Source: Lachnospiraceae bacterium C1.1 (GTDB lineage: Bacteria > Bacillota > Clostridia > Lachnospirales > Lachnospiraceae). From it: a stretch of DNA of 64,000 nt. Shown here piece by piece: positions 8,056 to 15,672 of the stretch. The stretch covers positions 2,925,501 through 2,989,500 of the forward strand of contig JAUISW010000001.1 of assembly GCA_030434875.1 (NCBI GenBank). Direction: 5' to 3'. Made by a program: the position numbers and the translations under genes. How positions within the stretch are numbered: position 1 is the first letter of the stretch; each line of letters starts with the position of its first letter. The notes beneath the pieces are model-generated. The model searched no databases. It had not been told where the DNA came from and was given only the letters and a program-made list of their open reading frames with translations.

Positions 8056-9459
8056 TCATGCTGTTTTCTCTTTAGCACTTCTTACCACATGATAAAGATT
8101 ATGTTCCATCGCCATCAGATTTTTAACCTCGATAGCCTTAAAAAGCGGAAGTTTCATAATCTTTTTAACCCATATAAATGCATATATTGATAGAACTGCA
8201 AAAATAATTCCTACTATCTTATAGATCATTAATCTCGTCTCATTATCTGCTGCGATATTGTAGATCATAAAGATATTTCCTGCGATTCCTAAAAGCGGTA
8301 TTATCGGGCCTCCCGGTACCTTAAAGGTTCTCGGAACTTTAGCCATCTTACGTCTGAATACCAAAACATTTATGCAGGATACACAATATGCCGCCATCCA
8401 GAATACACATCCTATAAGGATCAGAAATGACAACTGCGAACTGGTCGAAAGGCCTGTAGCATTTATGATCACCATTAGGCCACCTATCATCAGAATTCCC
8501 ACATAAGGAGCCCCGTTTTTATTTTTATTCATAAATACTTTCGGCAAAAGTCCTATCTTTGCCATGCCGGCACAGATATAGGCGAGTGATGAAATGACCG
8601 AATTTACCGTACTTACAACAGCAAATATAGAGATAAGCGCCATCCAGTATTTTCCGAATTCGCCCAGAAGGCTTATTCCGTAGAGAACATGCGGTGAAGC
8701 ATCTCCGGCGAGTTGGCTCCAGTCTGTATAGTTATGCATTCCGAGTATTACAATGATCTCCATGCCGCATACTATCAACAGACTCATGATCATTCCAAGC
8801 GGTACATTTCTTCTCTGATTTCTGACATTTGGAGCGATCGGAATAATGAACTCACAGCCTAAAAATAAGAAGAAAGCAAGACCGACCATGGAAAAAATAT
8901 CCGAAGGTGCTGACGAAATTACAAGCGGCTGGACTACAACTTCTCCTGTTCCCAGATGAAAGATTCCAATAATACCCATAAGTACAAGAGATATAATAAG
9001 TCCATATGCCACAATATCCTGAATCTTAGCAAAAAGATCTATCCCCTTTAGGTTAGCTGCGATCAGTATTAAAAGAAGAACCACGCAGAAAGCTCCTCCC
9101 GGAATATCAGTCCCCAGCACTGAGCTGATGGTGTTTCCAAACATGGCACATTCCGCAGATCCTGCGATCGTATTGCAGACCAGATAACCTCCAACCATGG
9201 TGATTATAGTTATAAACGGTCCGAGCGAGCCCAGCGTATATTGGGCCAGGCCACCTGTAAGATTCGGCATCAGCGCGTTAAGTTCAGCAAGACACATGGC
9301 TGTCATTATATTAAAGGCACACGCTATCAACATTGCTATAATAAATGTAATTCCCAGGCTGCCCGCCCCCTGTCCGAGTGACATTAGACAGCTCGTTGCC
9401 ACAATAAGTCCGACACCTGTAGCTATGACGCTGGGAAGTCCAAGTTTTCCTTTGTTCAT
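8056..9459 (-). CDS. APC-superfamily amino acid permease
   Basis: A protein of about 467 aa with twelve predicted membrane helices. It begins MNKGKLGLPSVIATGVGLIVATS, with the glycine-rich first helix typical of APC transporters. Two ATGs lie close together; the one at 9459 is chosen because GGAGGA ends directly against the upstream ATG (9465) but lies six bases from the second. It is the last gene of the oxidase operon, so it probably imports the compound that the upstream enzymes oxidise. The substrate is unknown. Confidence 0.88.
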   Translation of the reverse strand: MNKGKLGLPSVIATGVGLIVATSCLMSLGQGAGSLGITFIIAMLIACAFNIMTAMCLAELNALMPNLTGGLAQYTLGSLGPFITIITMVGGYLVCNTIAGSAECAMFGNTISSVLGTDIPGGAFCVVLLLILIAANLKGIDLFAKIQDIVAYGLIISLVLMGIIGIFHLGTGEVVVQPLVISSAPSDIFSMVGLAFFLFLGCEFIIPIAPNVRNQRRNVPLGMIMSLLIVCGMEIIVILGMHNYTDWSQLAGDASPHVLYGISLLGEFGKYWMALISIFAVVSTVNSVISSLAYICAGMAKIGLLPKVFMNKNKNGAPYVGILMIGGLMVIINATGLSTSSQLSFLILIGCVFWMAAYCVSCINVLVFRRKMAKVPRTFKVPGGPIIPLLGIAGNIFMIYNIAADNETRLMIYKIVGIIFAVLSIYAFIWVKKIMKLPLFKAIEVKNLMAMEHNLYHVVRSAKEKTA

Positions 9460-9481
9460 ATGCATTCCTCCCTGCGGTTAT

Positions 9482-9829
9482 TCAGACTAAAGCTGCTTCG
9501 CCTTCTTCTCCGGTCCTTACCCGGATTATGTTTTCAATATCTGAGATAAATATTTTTCCATCTCCTATATGACCGGTATATAGTTCTTTTTCTATAACAT
9601 CTACAACCTTCTCAACAATTTCGGATGGAACGACCATCATCATCATCTGTTTCGGCAAAAGCTCCGGCGTCTTATTCATTTCTATCTCATATTCCTGAGT
9701 TCCGTTCTCTACTCCGCATCCGAGTGCCTGGACTACTGTCATTCCGGTGACGCCGAGATTTCCCAGCGCCTTTTGCAGATCAGATAATTTATACAGAGAT
9801 GTCACAACTTCTATCCTTGAAAATTTCAT
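9482..9829 (-). CDS. PII-family nitrogen regulatory protein
   Basis: A 115-aa PII-like signalling protein, starting MKFSRIEVV behind AGAGGAG. The C-terminal signature GDGKIFISDIENIIRVRTGEEGEAAL is clear and the start fits the family. The T-loop (about residues 37-55, GCGVENGTQEYEIEMNKTP) differs from GlnB/GlnK: it lacks the canonical modified tyrosine at residue 51, though Tyr47 is nearby. It lies between the cyclodeaminase-like gene and the permease gene, so it may sense 2-oxoglutarate/ATP and gate the transporter, as GlnK does with AmtB. That partner is inference. Confidence 0.85.
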   Translation of the reverse strand: MKFSRIEVVTSLYKLSDLQKALGNLGVTGMTVVQALGCGVENGTQEYEIEMNKTPELLPKQMMMMVVPSEIVEKVVDVIEKELYTGHIGDGKIFISDIENIIRVRTGEEGEAALV

Positions 9830-9848
9830 AATGATCCACTCCTCTCTT

Positions 9849-10985
9849 TTATGCAAGTGCAGGTTCCTGCCAGAGGTTAAGCTTTGTTCCAATTCCCATC
9901 TCAAGAGCCTTTCTGTAAACAACCGTCCCCCAGGCCACATCTTCAACCGGCATTCCGCCTACCGAATAAATTACGATTTCATCATCTTTTCTGTGTACCG
10001 GTACTGTGCCCATGATAACATCTCCAAGATCATCGATATCCGAACTCTTCATTTTCCCCTCTGCTATCATATCCATAACCTTTACAGCAGGGATCGGGAT
10101 TGTATTGTAAGCATTAGGGCTATATTCCTCCTCCCATGCCTCATAAAGTTTAATGTTGTCCGTTACAGTTCTCGCCCTGTTGATAAGAAAATCCTCATCA
10201 AATCTTAAGGCAGCTGTCGTACAGAGCATTGCGCCCTTCTTAATCCATTCCTCTTTTACATATGGATAATATTCAGGATCTCCTGTAGGCGATGAAGTTC
10301 CGGCATAAACAATATCTGAATCCCTGACAGCATCTTCTATACTATCCACTGAAATGACATTTTTAACAGAAGGGAATTTTTCATGAATGAAATCAATATA
10401 TTTCTTAAGCGAGGCTGCTCCGCGGCCTTTAACCTTTACAGTCTCGATCATCGGTCTTACCGCCATCATTGCTTCAAAGGCAGTTTTACTCATAACACCG
10501 GGTCCGATGATCCCTACTGTTTTACTGTCCTCAGGTGCAAAATATTTAAATCCCACTCCCGGGATCGCTCCTGTTCTAAAAGCTGAAAGGATATTTGCAG
10601 ACATATAACAGAGTGGTGCTCCGGTATCCTTGTCATTTAAGGTCAGCATAAGGATCGATCTCGGAAGACCTTTTTTCCTGTTTTCGATGTTAGACCCATA
10701 CCATTTCATTCCGGCCATATCAAATTTTCCGCCAAGGTATGCAGGCATCGCCATAAATCTTCTGTCAGGCCCATCAAGAGGCATCTCCGGAAATGGTGAT
10801 TTTTCCGGAAAAGATACCATACAGCCATGAGAGTTTCCATTAGCTCCTCCCATTCTGAAATCTCCGATCTTCATAAGTTTCAGCATCTCCTCCATTGTCT
10901 CGATACAAAGAGGCATATCTTCTACTCCAGCCCTTATTGTGTCCTGTTCGCTTAAATATAAAAAATCAACTTCCGGATAACTCAT
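9849..10985 (-). CDS. Ornithine cyclodeaminase / mu-crystallin family protein
   Basis: A 378-aa NAD(P)-dependent protein. The Rossmann motif GIIGPGVMSKTAFEAM follows about 165 residues of substrate domain, which includes MKWYGSNIENRKKGLPRSI and the helix SANILSAFRTGA. The family contains ornithine cyclodeaminase, alanine dehydrogenase and reductases of cyclic imino acids. Here it lies 14 bp after a DadA-like oxidase gene, so it could reduce a cyclic imine such as pyrroline-2-carboxylate or convert ornithine to proline. The product must use the permease and oxidase pathway it is co-transcribed with. The sequence does not decide the substrate. Confidence 0.85.
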   Translation of the reverse strand: MSYPEVDFLYLSEQDTIRAGVEDMPLCIETMEEMLKLMKIGDFRMGGANGNSHGCMVSFPEKSPFPEMPLDGPDRRFMAMPAYLGGKFDMAGMKWYGSNIENRKKGLPRSILMLTLNDKDTGAPLCYMSANILSAFRTGAIPGVGFKYFAPEDSKTVGIIGPGVMSKTAFEAMMAVRPMIETVKVKGRGAASLKKYIDFIHEKFPSVKNVISVDSIEDAVRDSDIVYAGTSSPTGDPEYYPYVKEEWIKKGAMLCTTAALRFDEDFLINRARTVTDNIKLYEAWEEEYSPNAYNTIPIPAVKVMDMIAEGKMKSSDIDDLGDVIMGTVPVHRKDDEIVIYSVGGMPVEDVAWGTVVYRKALEMGIGTKLNLWQEPALA

Positions 10986-10999
10986 AATATTTTCCTCCT

Positions 11000-12124
11000 T
11001 TATGCTTTTGCTGCAAATCTGTCATATCTGAGGCCTGAAATGTCGCAGACCGTTTCTTCTCCACAGGCCATTCTCGCCACGTTATATCCCACAGCAGGCG
11101 CTATTCCGAAACCGTGTCCGGAAAAACCACAGGCTAAGATCAGTCCCGGAACTTCCTCGATCTTATCTATAACAGGCACTCCATCAACTACTCTGTCCAT
11201 CCAGCCTGCCCAGGTTCTTACGATCTTTGCGTGGGCAAGTCTCGGAATATATTTAATGATCCCTCTTGCAATACAGGGTGCCGTAATGCTTGAATTTACA
11301 GGAGTTCCATTGTCTTTATTTACTCCTTCCATTCCCGACGATCCTCCTATAACAAAAGATCCATGGCTTGACTGATGACCATAGAAATCAGCTTCTGCCG
11401 TTCCAAGCATCTGCTCAAACATCTTCGGCTCTGCCTCTGTTACAAGACATTCAAGCAAAGCCGAACTCATCGGGATATCTATTCCAACCGTAGCTGCAAG
11501 CTTTCTCGCTCCTATACCATTGGCAAGAATTACCTTATCTGCTTCATAAATCTCATTGGCTGTAACTACCTGTCTAAGTTTTCCTTTGACCTTTTTAAGT
11601 TCTATAACTTCTTCACCGCTTATAAATCTTGCCCCCAGCTTCCTTGCTGCCTTATAGTAGGCAAGCGTTGCCAGTAAAGGGTTAGCATGACCGTCTGTCG
11701 GGCACCAGCTTGCACAGGATACCTCATCGGAGAGGTATGGATTGATCTGTCTTACCTCATAGCCGTCTATCATTTTTACATCAAGTCCGCATGCCTTTGC
11801 CCTTGTTGTAAGCCCTGTCAGAATCTGCTTATGCTTCTCGGTCTTCCCCAGTCTTAAATTTCCTTTTTTATAATATTCAACATCTGTATCAAGTTCTTCC
11901 GAAAGATACGGCCAGAGATTTTTTATCCCATACATCGCAAGCGGAAGCTCTCTTGGATCTCTTCCTGACTGTCTGACTCCACCGCCGTTTCTTGAAGATC
12001 CTCCGTCTCCTATAGCATCAGCTTTTTCCAATACGATTACTTTCTGTCCTTTTTTTGTCAGATAATAGGCTGTGGCATTACCGATAATTCCTGCACCTAC
12101 TACGATCACGTCTGCTGTAATCAT
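11000..12124 (-). CDS. FAD-dependent amino acid / opine oxidase (DadA-like, HcnC/OoxB type)
   Basis: A 374-aa DAO-fold flavoprotein. The FAD motif DVIVVGAGIIGNATAYYL lies at the N-terminus, followed by GGSSRNGGGVRQSGRDPRE, and the C-terminal FAD site CGFSGHGFGIAPAVG is intact. It should oxidise the C-N bond of a secondary or D-amino acid. Its ATG overlaps the stop of the BFD-type 2Fe-2S gene as ATGA, so the two products are probably made in equal amounts as subunits of one complex with the large FAD/NAD/FeS subunit and the ferredoxin-like protein. Related complexes oxidise octopine, nopaline, hydroxyproline or cyanide precursors. Confidence 0.87.
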   Translation of the reverse strand: MITADVIVVGAGIIGNATAYYLTKKGQKVIVLEKADAIGDGGSSRNGGGVRQSGRDPRELPLAMYGIKNLWPYLSEELDTDVEYYKKGNLRLGKTEKHKQILTGLTTRAKACGLDVKMIDGYEVRQINPYLSDEVSCASWCPTDGHANPLLATLAYYKAARKLGARFISGEEVIELKKVKGKLRQVVTANEIYEADKVILANGIGARKLAATVGIDIPMSSALLECLVTEAEPKMFEQMLGTAEADFYGHQSSHGSFVIGGSSGMEGVNKDNGTPVNSSITAPCIARGIIKYIPRLAHAKIVRTWAGWMDRVVDGVPVIDKIEEVPGLILACGFSGHGFGIAPAVGYNVARMACGEETVCDISGLRYDRFAAKA

Positions 12125-12468
12125 AAACAAACCCCCGTCTCTTCTTCTGATTCTTCATTTGCAAAAATATACATTTCCGTTGGTCTCATCGGCGATCTGC
12201 TGCTTGCCGGCTCAAGCTCTGCAGCCGGAACTCCAAGCTCCCTTGCAACTATGCCTTTAACAAGCTTTGCACAGGTCTGCCCCTGACAGAGCCCCATGGT
12301 ACATCTCAGATATCTTCTGATCTCTGCCATAGTGTACATTCCGTCGTGTACAGCTCTCCTTATTTCCCCTTTGGTGATCTCTTCACATCTGCAGATGATC
12401 ATGTCATCATCTGCACCCTTCACGAATTCTCTATCTCCAAGACTTCTGTCTACAACTTTATTCATCAC
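12121..12468 (-). CDS. (2Fe-2S)-binding BFD-type electron transfer subunit
   Basis: A 115-aa protein with a BFD-like [2Fe-2S] domain: ICRCEEITKGEIR near residue 26, then a second cysteine pair in MGLCQGQTCAKLV, giving the C-x-C...C-x4-C pattern. In related oxidases this domain is fused to the large flavoprotein (HcnB/OoxA, sarcosine oxidase alpha). Here it is a separate gene, 15 bp after the large subunit gene and overlapping the DadA-like gene by four bases. Confidence 0.82.
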   Translation of the reverse strand: MMNKVVDRSLGDREFVKGADDDMIICRCEEITKGEIRRAVHDGMYTMAEIRRYLRCTMGLCQGQTCAKLVKGIVARELGVPAAELEPASSRSPMRPTEMYIFANEESEEETGVCL

Positions 12469-12483
12469 ATTCCTCCGTATCTC

Positions 12484-14079
12484 TTATACAGTTTTTGCAA
12501 GAACTTCACTCTTATAAAATCTGGCTTTCATAGCAAATTCTTTAGGAATCCTCATAGTCAAAAGCGAAGTTTTATCATAAGCCGGACTGCTCTTAACGCT
12601 CACGACCTCTGCAATACAGAGAGGATGTCCCGATCTGGAAAGTGCAACCCCCTTATCTCCTTTTTCCGGAACTGACATAAATTCATAAGGAATTGTGACT
12701 TCAGCCATTCCATCGCCCACATTTTCATTCAGCAGGAAAATTGCCTGTCCGGGACAGGATGCAACGCACATTCCGCATCCTATACAATCTTTAGTCTGAT
12801 CAACAACCGGAAGAGATGTTATTTTAGAACCAATCTTGATACATCCCTTCGGACACGCATCCTGACATGGATTACATGGGATATTCTGTGTGCATTCCAT
12901 TACTGGATGTATTCCGATCTTTCTGATCACGCCCGGAAATCTCTCGATCTCATCATCAGCCACATAACCTTTGGCAAGAAGGTTTTCTGAGATATCAATT
13001 CCCTCTTCTGTTTTTTCTATCTTTTTACCCCTGTTTGACGGAGCAAACATTCCCTGTCGAAGTCCGTCCAGTGCGGCATCCAGACTTGCTTCTTTTTCAT
13101 TCATTTTTTCATCATCTATATATCCCAGATAATTTGCTGCATAAATTCCTGCCTGTCTGCCCTCTATCATTGCCGAACTTGCTTCCTCAATTCCCGAAAC
13201 ATCACCTGCCGCAAAAATTCCCGGAACAGAAGTCTGGCCATGCTCATCTATAACAGGAACCTGTCCGCCTTTTTTGGGGTTATCATCCATTTCACAACCT
13301 GCCATTTTCATAAGCTGGCTCATCGGTGAAAGTCCTACCGCAACACATATAGTATCTACATCAAAATGTTTTTCACTGCCTTCTATAAATTTAAAATTCT
13401 GGTCAATCTTTGCGATCACAACACCTGTAACATGATCTGTTCCTTCAACCTTTTTAATGGTATAAGGGAGATAAAAGGGGATTCCGTATCTCGCAACCTT
13501 TGCCGCATGAACTCCGTATCCTCCTATCCTTGGAGCCGCATCGGCAAGTGCCACAACCTCGCATCCGCACTGCTTTAACTGGAAACTTACCACTAGTCCT
13601 ACATTTCCGCTTCCAAGCATCAATACTCTTTTACCCGGAAGAAGTCCATGAAGGTTAAGCATTGTCTGCGCCGCTCCGGCTCCGATCACACCGGGAAGCG
13701 TCCAACCCTCAAACGGAACCATGTTTTCAGATGCTCCCGTTGCCACTATGATCGCATCTGCCTTATAATGTGTTATTGCCTCGCCGCTTCTCACAACAAC
13801 TTCCTTATCCTGATATATTCCGAGAACCGTAGAATTAAGTCTTACCTCTGCCCCTGCTTCATCGGCCTCTTTTAGAAGCTGACTTCCTATATTGAATCCT
13901 CTGACTTTAGCCCTATGCTCTTTTGAACCAAAAAATTTATGTATCTGCTTAAATAACTGTCCCCCGGGACGAGCATTTTCATCGAATATTATTACATTTG
14001 CTCCTGACTTTGCCGCCTCTATTCCTGCTGAAAGGCCTGAAGGGCCGGCACCTATAACTATCAGATCATATCTTTTCAT
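12484..14079 (-). CDS. NAD(P)/FAD oxidoreductase subunit with two 4Fe-4S clusters (HcnB/OoxA-like)
   Basis: A 531-aa protein. The FAD Rossmann motif VIGAGPSGLSAGIEA is at about residues 7-21, a second dinucleotide motif VLMLGSGNVGLV at about 150, and FAD-closing GIFAAGDVSG at about 285. The C-terminal third carries two ferredoxin motifs, CNPCQDACPKGC and CIGCGMCVASCPG. The aerobic relatives of this subunit usually lack such 8Fe domains, so electrons here may go to ferredoxin or NAD rather than a quinone. It starts one base after the 2Fe-2S gene, in the same operon. Substrate unknown. Confidence 0.85.
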   Translation of the reverse strand: MKRYDLIVIGAGPSGLSAGIEAAKSGANVIIFDENARPGGQLFKQIHKFFGSKEHRAKVRGFNIGSQLLKEADEAGAEVRLNSTVLGIYQDKEVVVRSGEAITHYKADAIIVATGASENMVPFEGWTLPGVIGAGAAQTMLNLHGLLPGKRVLMLGSGNVGLVVSFQLKQCGCEVVALADAAPRIGGYGVHAAKVARYGIPFYLPYTIKKVEGTDHVTGVVIAKIDQNFKFIEGSEKHFDVDTICVAVGLSPMSQLMKMAGCEMDDNPKKGGQVPVIDEHGQTSVPGIFAAGDVSGIEEASSAMIEGRQAGIYAANYLGYIDDEKMNEKEASLDAALDGLRQGMFAPSNRGKKIEKTEEGIDISENLLAKGYVADDEIERFPGVIRKIGIHPVMECTQNIPCNPCQDACPKGCIKIGSKITSLPVVDQTKDCIGCGMCVASCPGQAIFLLNENVGDGMAEVTIPYEFMSVPEKGDKGVALSRSGHPLCIAEVVSVKSSPAYDKTSLLTMRIPKEFAMKARFYKSEVLAKTV

Positions 14080-14080
14080 A

Positions 14081-14422
14081 TCAGTTTGCCTCCCTCAGTT
14101 CATCTCTAAATGGTTCTGCAGAAGTTCCATACTGTGTATCAACTGTCATCCCTTCTCTCAGCGGTGTCACACAGGTCCTGATATTAGGCTCTCCATCTAC
14201 CACCATAACACAGTCCGTGCATCTTCCTATCGCACAAAAAACTCCTCTGGGACTATGATTTTTCGCCGTATATCTGTGAACATCAACCCCCGCAGCCTTA
14301 AGTGCCACTGCAATGGGTTCTCCTTCATAGCCTTCCATCACTTTACCGTTATGAGTAAATTTTACTTTTCTTCCTTTTTTAACTTCTCCTAAAATCGGGT
14401 GCTCTTCGATCCTTACTTCCAT
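14081..14422 (-). CDS. 2Fe-2S ferredoxin-like small subunit (HcnA/OoxA-N type)
   Basis: A 113-aa protein with a plant-type [2Fe-2S] cysteine pattern: FCAIGRCTDC followed 13 residues later by the fourth Cys in NIRTC. The N-terminal half, with FTHNGKVMEGYEGEPIAVAL, is the beta-grasp start of this family. AGGAGG lies 6 bases before the ATG. It is the first gene of the seven-gene oxidase operon. In homologous systems this protein is the gamma subunit of the heteromeric dehydrogenase. Confidence 0.85.
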   Translation of the reverse strand: MEVRIEEHPILGEVKKGRKVKFTHNGKVMEGYEGEPIAVALKAAGVDVHRYTAKNHSPRGVFCAIGRCTDCVMVVDGEPNIRTCVTPLREGMTVDTQYGTSAEPFRDELREAN

Positions 14423-14450
14423 TTAGATACCTCCTATATAAATTCACTAT

Positions 14451-14484
14451 TAAAAAAAGGAGCCGAGCTTATTGCCCGGCCCCT
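14451..14484 (-). terminator. Terminator between the PuuD-like gene and the oxidase operon
   Basis: On the leftward strand a GC-rich stem (ggggccgggc / gctcggctcc with wobble and mismatch) is followed by seven T. It lies 30 bases before the first oxidase gene, so it ends the PuuD-like transcript or attenuates read-through into the operon. Confidence 0.7.
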
Positions 14485-14638
14485 TTGCCTGTCTGAATTT
14501 ATATATATAATACTTTTCTATCTGATCGGTGTATTGTAAAAATCGGAACTATAGTTTTTATTTTTTCCCGGATTTAAGAAAGCACTTTATTATAAAAATA
14601 ACATTTACTATTGTGATGATACTAATACAAAGGAAATA

Positions 14639-15355
14639 TTATTTATCGAAATCAATCATTGCATCAACAAATGCCTGAAAAATACGCATACTGTTTTCAT
14701 CTGTTTTATAAGAAAATTCCGGATGCCATTGCAGCGCCCATAAAAAACTGCTGGCCGGTCTGTAAACTGCTTCTGTTATTCCGTCCGATGCTTCCGCCAT
14801 TACTGCAAGTTCAGGAGCAAGTTTTTTTACCGCCTGGTGGTGATAACTGTTAACAGACAGTTTTTCAGTTTTTAAACATTCTGATAATGGTGTATTTTCA
14901 ATGATTTTAACTTCATGAACCGGTATATCATATGGCGGAGTCTGATGATGTTCAAGCTCCGAAGGATGCTGTGTCGGCAGATCCTGATAAAGACTGCCTC
15001 CTAGGCAGGCATTTATGATCTGTATTCCACGACAGATTCCAAGAACCGGTTTATCTAATTCAATAGCTTTTCTTAAAAAGCTCATGTCCATCCGATCTCT
15101 TTCTTCGGAACATTCGACATTATCAAGCTTTTTCTCATTATATATTTCCGGAGAAACATCCTGTCCACCGGTAAAAAGAAAACCATCACAAAAATTTACC
15201 ATCTTTTCTATCACTTCTTCATTATCTGATAATGGCAGGATTATCGGAATTCCGCCAGCCCTTTCAATTCCCTTCATATATCCCGGAAGCATCCATATGC
15301 TTTCCCGGCCCTCATCCCACAAAGGCATCAGTCCTACTATCGGTTTTGCTTTCAT
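14639..15355 (-). CDS. Gamma-glutamyl-gamma-aminobutyrate hydrolase-like class I amidotransferase
   Basis: A 238-aa peptidase-C26 / PuuD-type hydrolase. The nucleophile is in LGICRGIQI (Cys near residue 108), and the catalytic His-x-Glu in QWHPE near residue 220. TGGQDVSPEIY is characteristic of the PuuD branch. Two consecutive ATGs occur; the second (15355) has the better five-base spacing to AGGAGG. It probably removes a gamma-glutamyl group from an amine or amino acid, which would fit the downstream oxidase operon. A terminator separates the two, so co-regulation is not certain. Confidence 0.85.
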   Translation of the reverse strand: MKAKPIVGLMPLWDEGRESIWMLPGYMKGIERAGGIPIILPLSDNEEVIEKMVNFCDGFLFTGGQDVSPEIYNEKKLDNVECSEERDRMDMSFLRKAIELDKPVLGICRGIQIINACLGGSLYQDLPTQHPSELEHHQTPPYDIPVHEVKIIENTPLSECLKTEKLSVNSYHHQAVKKLAPELAVMAEASDGITEAVYRPASSFLWALQWHPEFSYKTDENSMRIFQAFVDAMIDFDK

Positions 15356-15365
15356 CATTTCCTCC

Positions 15366-15412
15366 TAAAAATCAAAAAGCAGGCAAAAAGACCTACAGGC
15401 CTCTTTGTCTGC
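15366..15412 (-). terminator. Leader hairpin with T-tract before the PuuD-like gene
   Basis: On the leftward strand agcagacaaagaggcc pairs with ggtctttttgcctgct, followed by TTTTT. It ends about ten bases from the gene start, which suggests an attenuator rather than the end of another gene, as no gene lies upstream on this strand. Confidence 0.5.
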
Positions 15413-15522
15413 TATACTGGCTTTCATTCTAATTCATGAAAATCTTTATGTCAAATATATTCGGTTTCGCATTTTTAGTAAAACATATCAATTTCCGATA
15501 ACAACTATTTTTCCTATGAAAA

Positions 15523-15551
15523 TTGACATACACATTTTAATCGAGTATAAT
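15523..15551 (+). promoter_or_regulatory. Sigma-A promoter of the MATE gene
   Basis: Consensus -35 TTGACA (15523-15528) and -10 TATAAT (15546-15551) with 17-base spacing. The predicted start is near 15558, giving a leader of about 115 nt. Confidence 0.88.
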
Positions 15552-15571
15552 GCAGCATAATAATTAAATAA

Positions 15572-15660
15572 AAGCGTTCCTGAATTGCCACCGGGTAATT
15601 CAGTCAAAGCATCTGTTTTCGTCGATAGGTCATAGCAGGCGAAAACAGGTGTTTTTTTTT
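15572..15660 (+). promoter_or_regulatory. Leader RNA with terminator, candidate guanidine-IV (mepA-motif) riboswitch
   Basis: The leader has two parts. First is a ten-pair hairpin (15580-15603) with the loop ACCG. Second is a strong terminator (15610-15651, arms catctgttttcg / gcgaaaacaggtg) and nine T, ending one base before the AGGAG of the MATE gene. The bases CACC at the first loop can pair with GGTG at the 3' foot of the terminator stem, a possible ON-switch. Guanidine-IV riboswitches precede MATE genes in Clostridia and work this way. I cannot confirm the consensus from memory, so the class is tentative, while the terminator-leader architecture is clear. Confidence 0.55.
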
Positions 15661-15672
15661 AGGAGTAAAAAG

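Noticed and set aside
11375..11677. 100-codon rightward frame inside the DadA-like gene
   Set aside because: It is antisense to a well-conserved FAD enzyme and rich in Cys, Tyr and Ser, as expected of a shadow frame.
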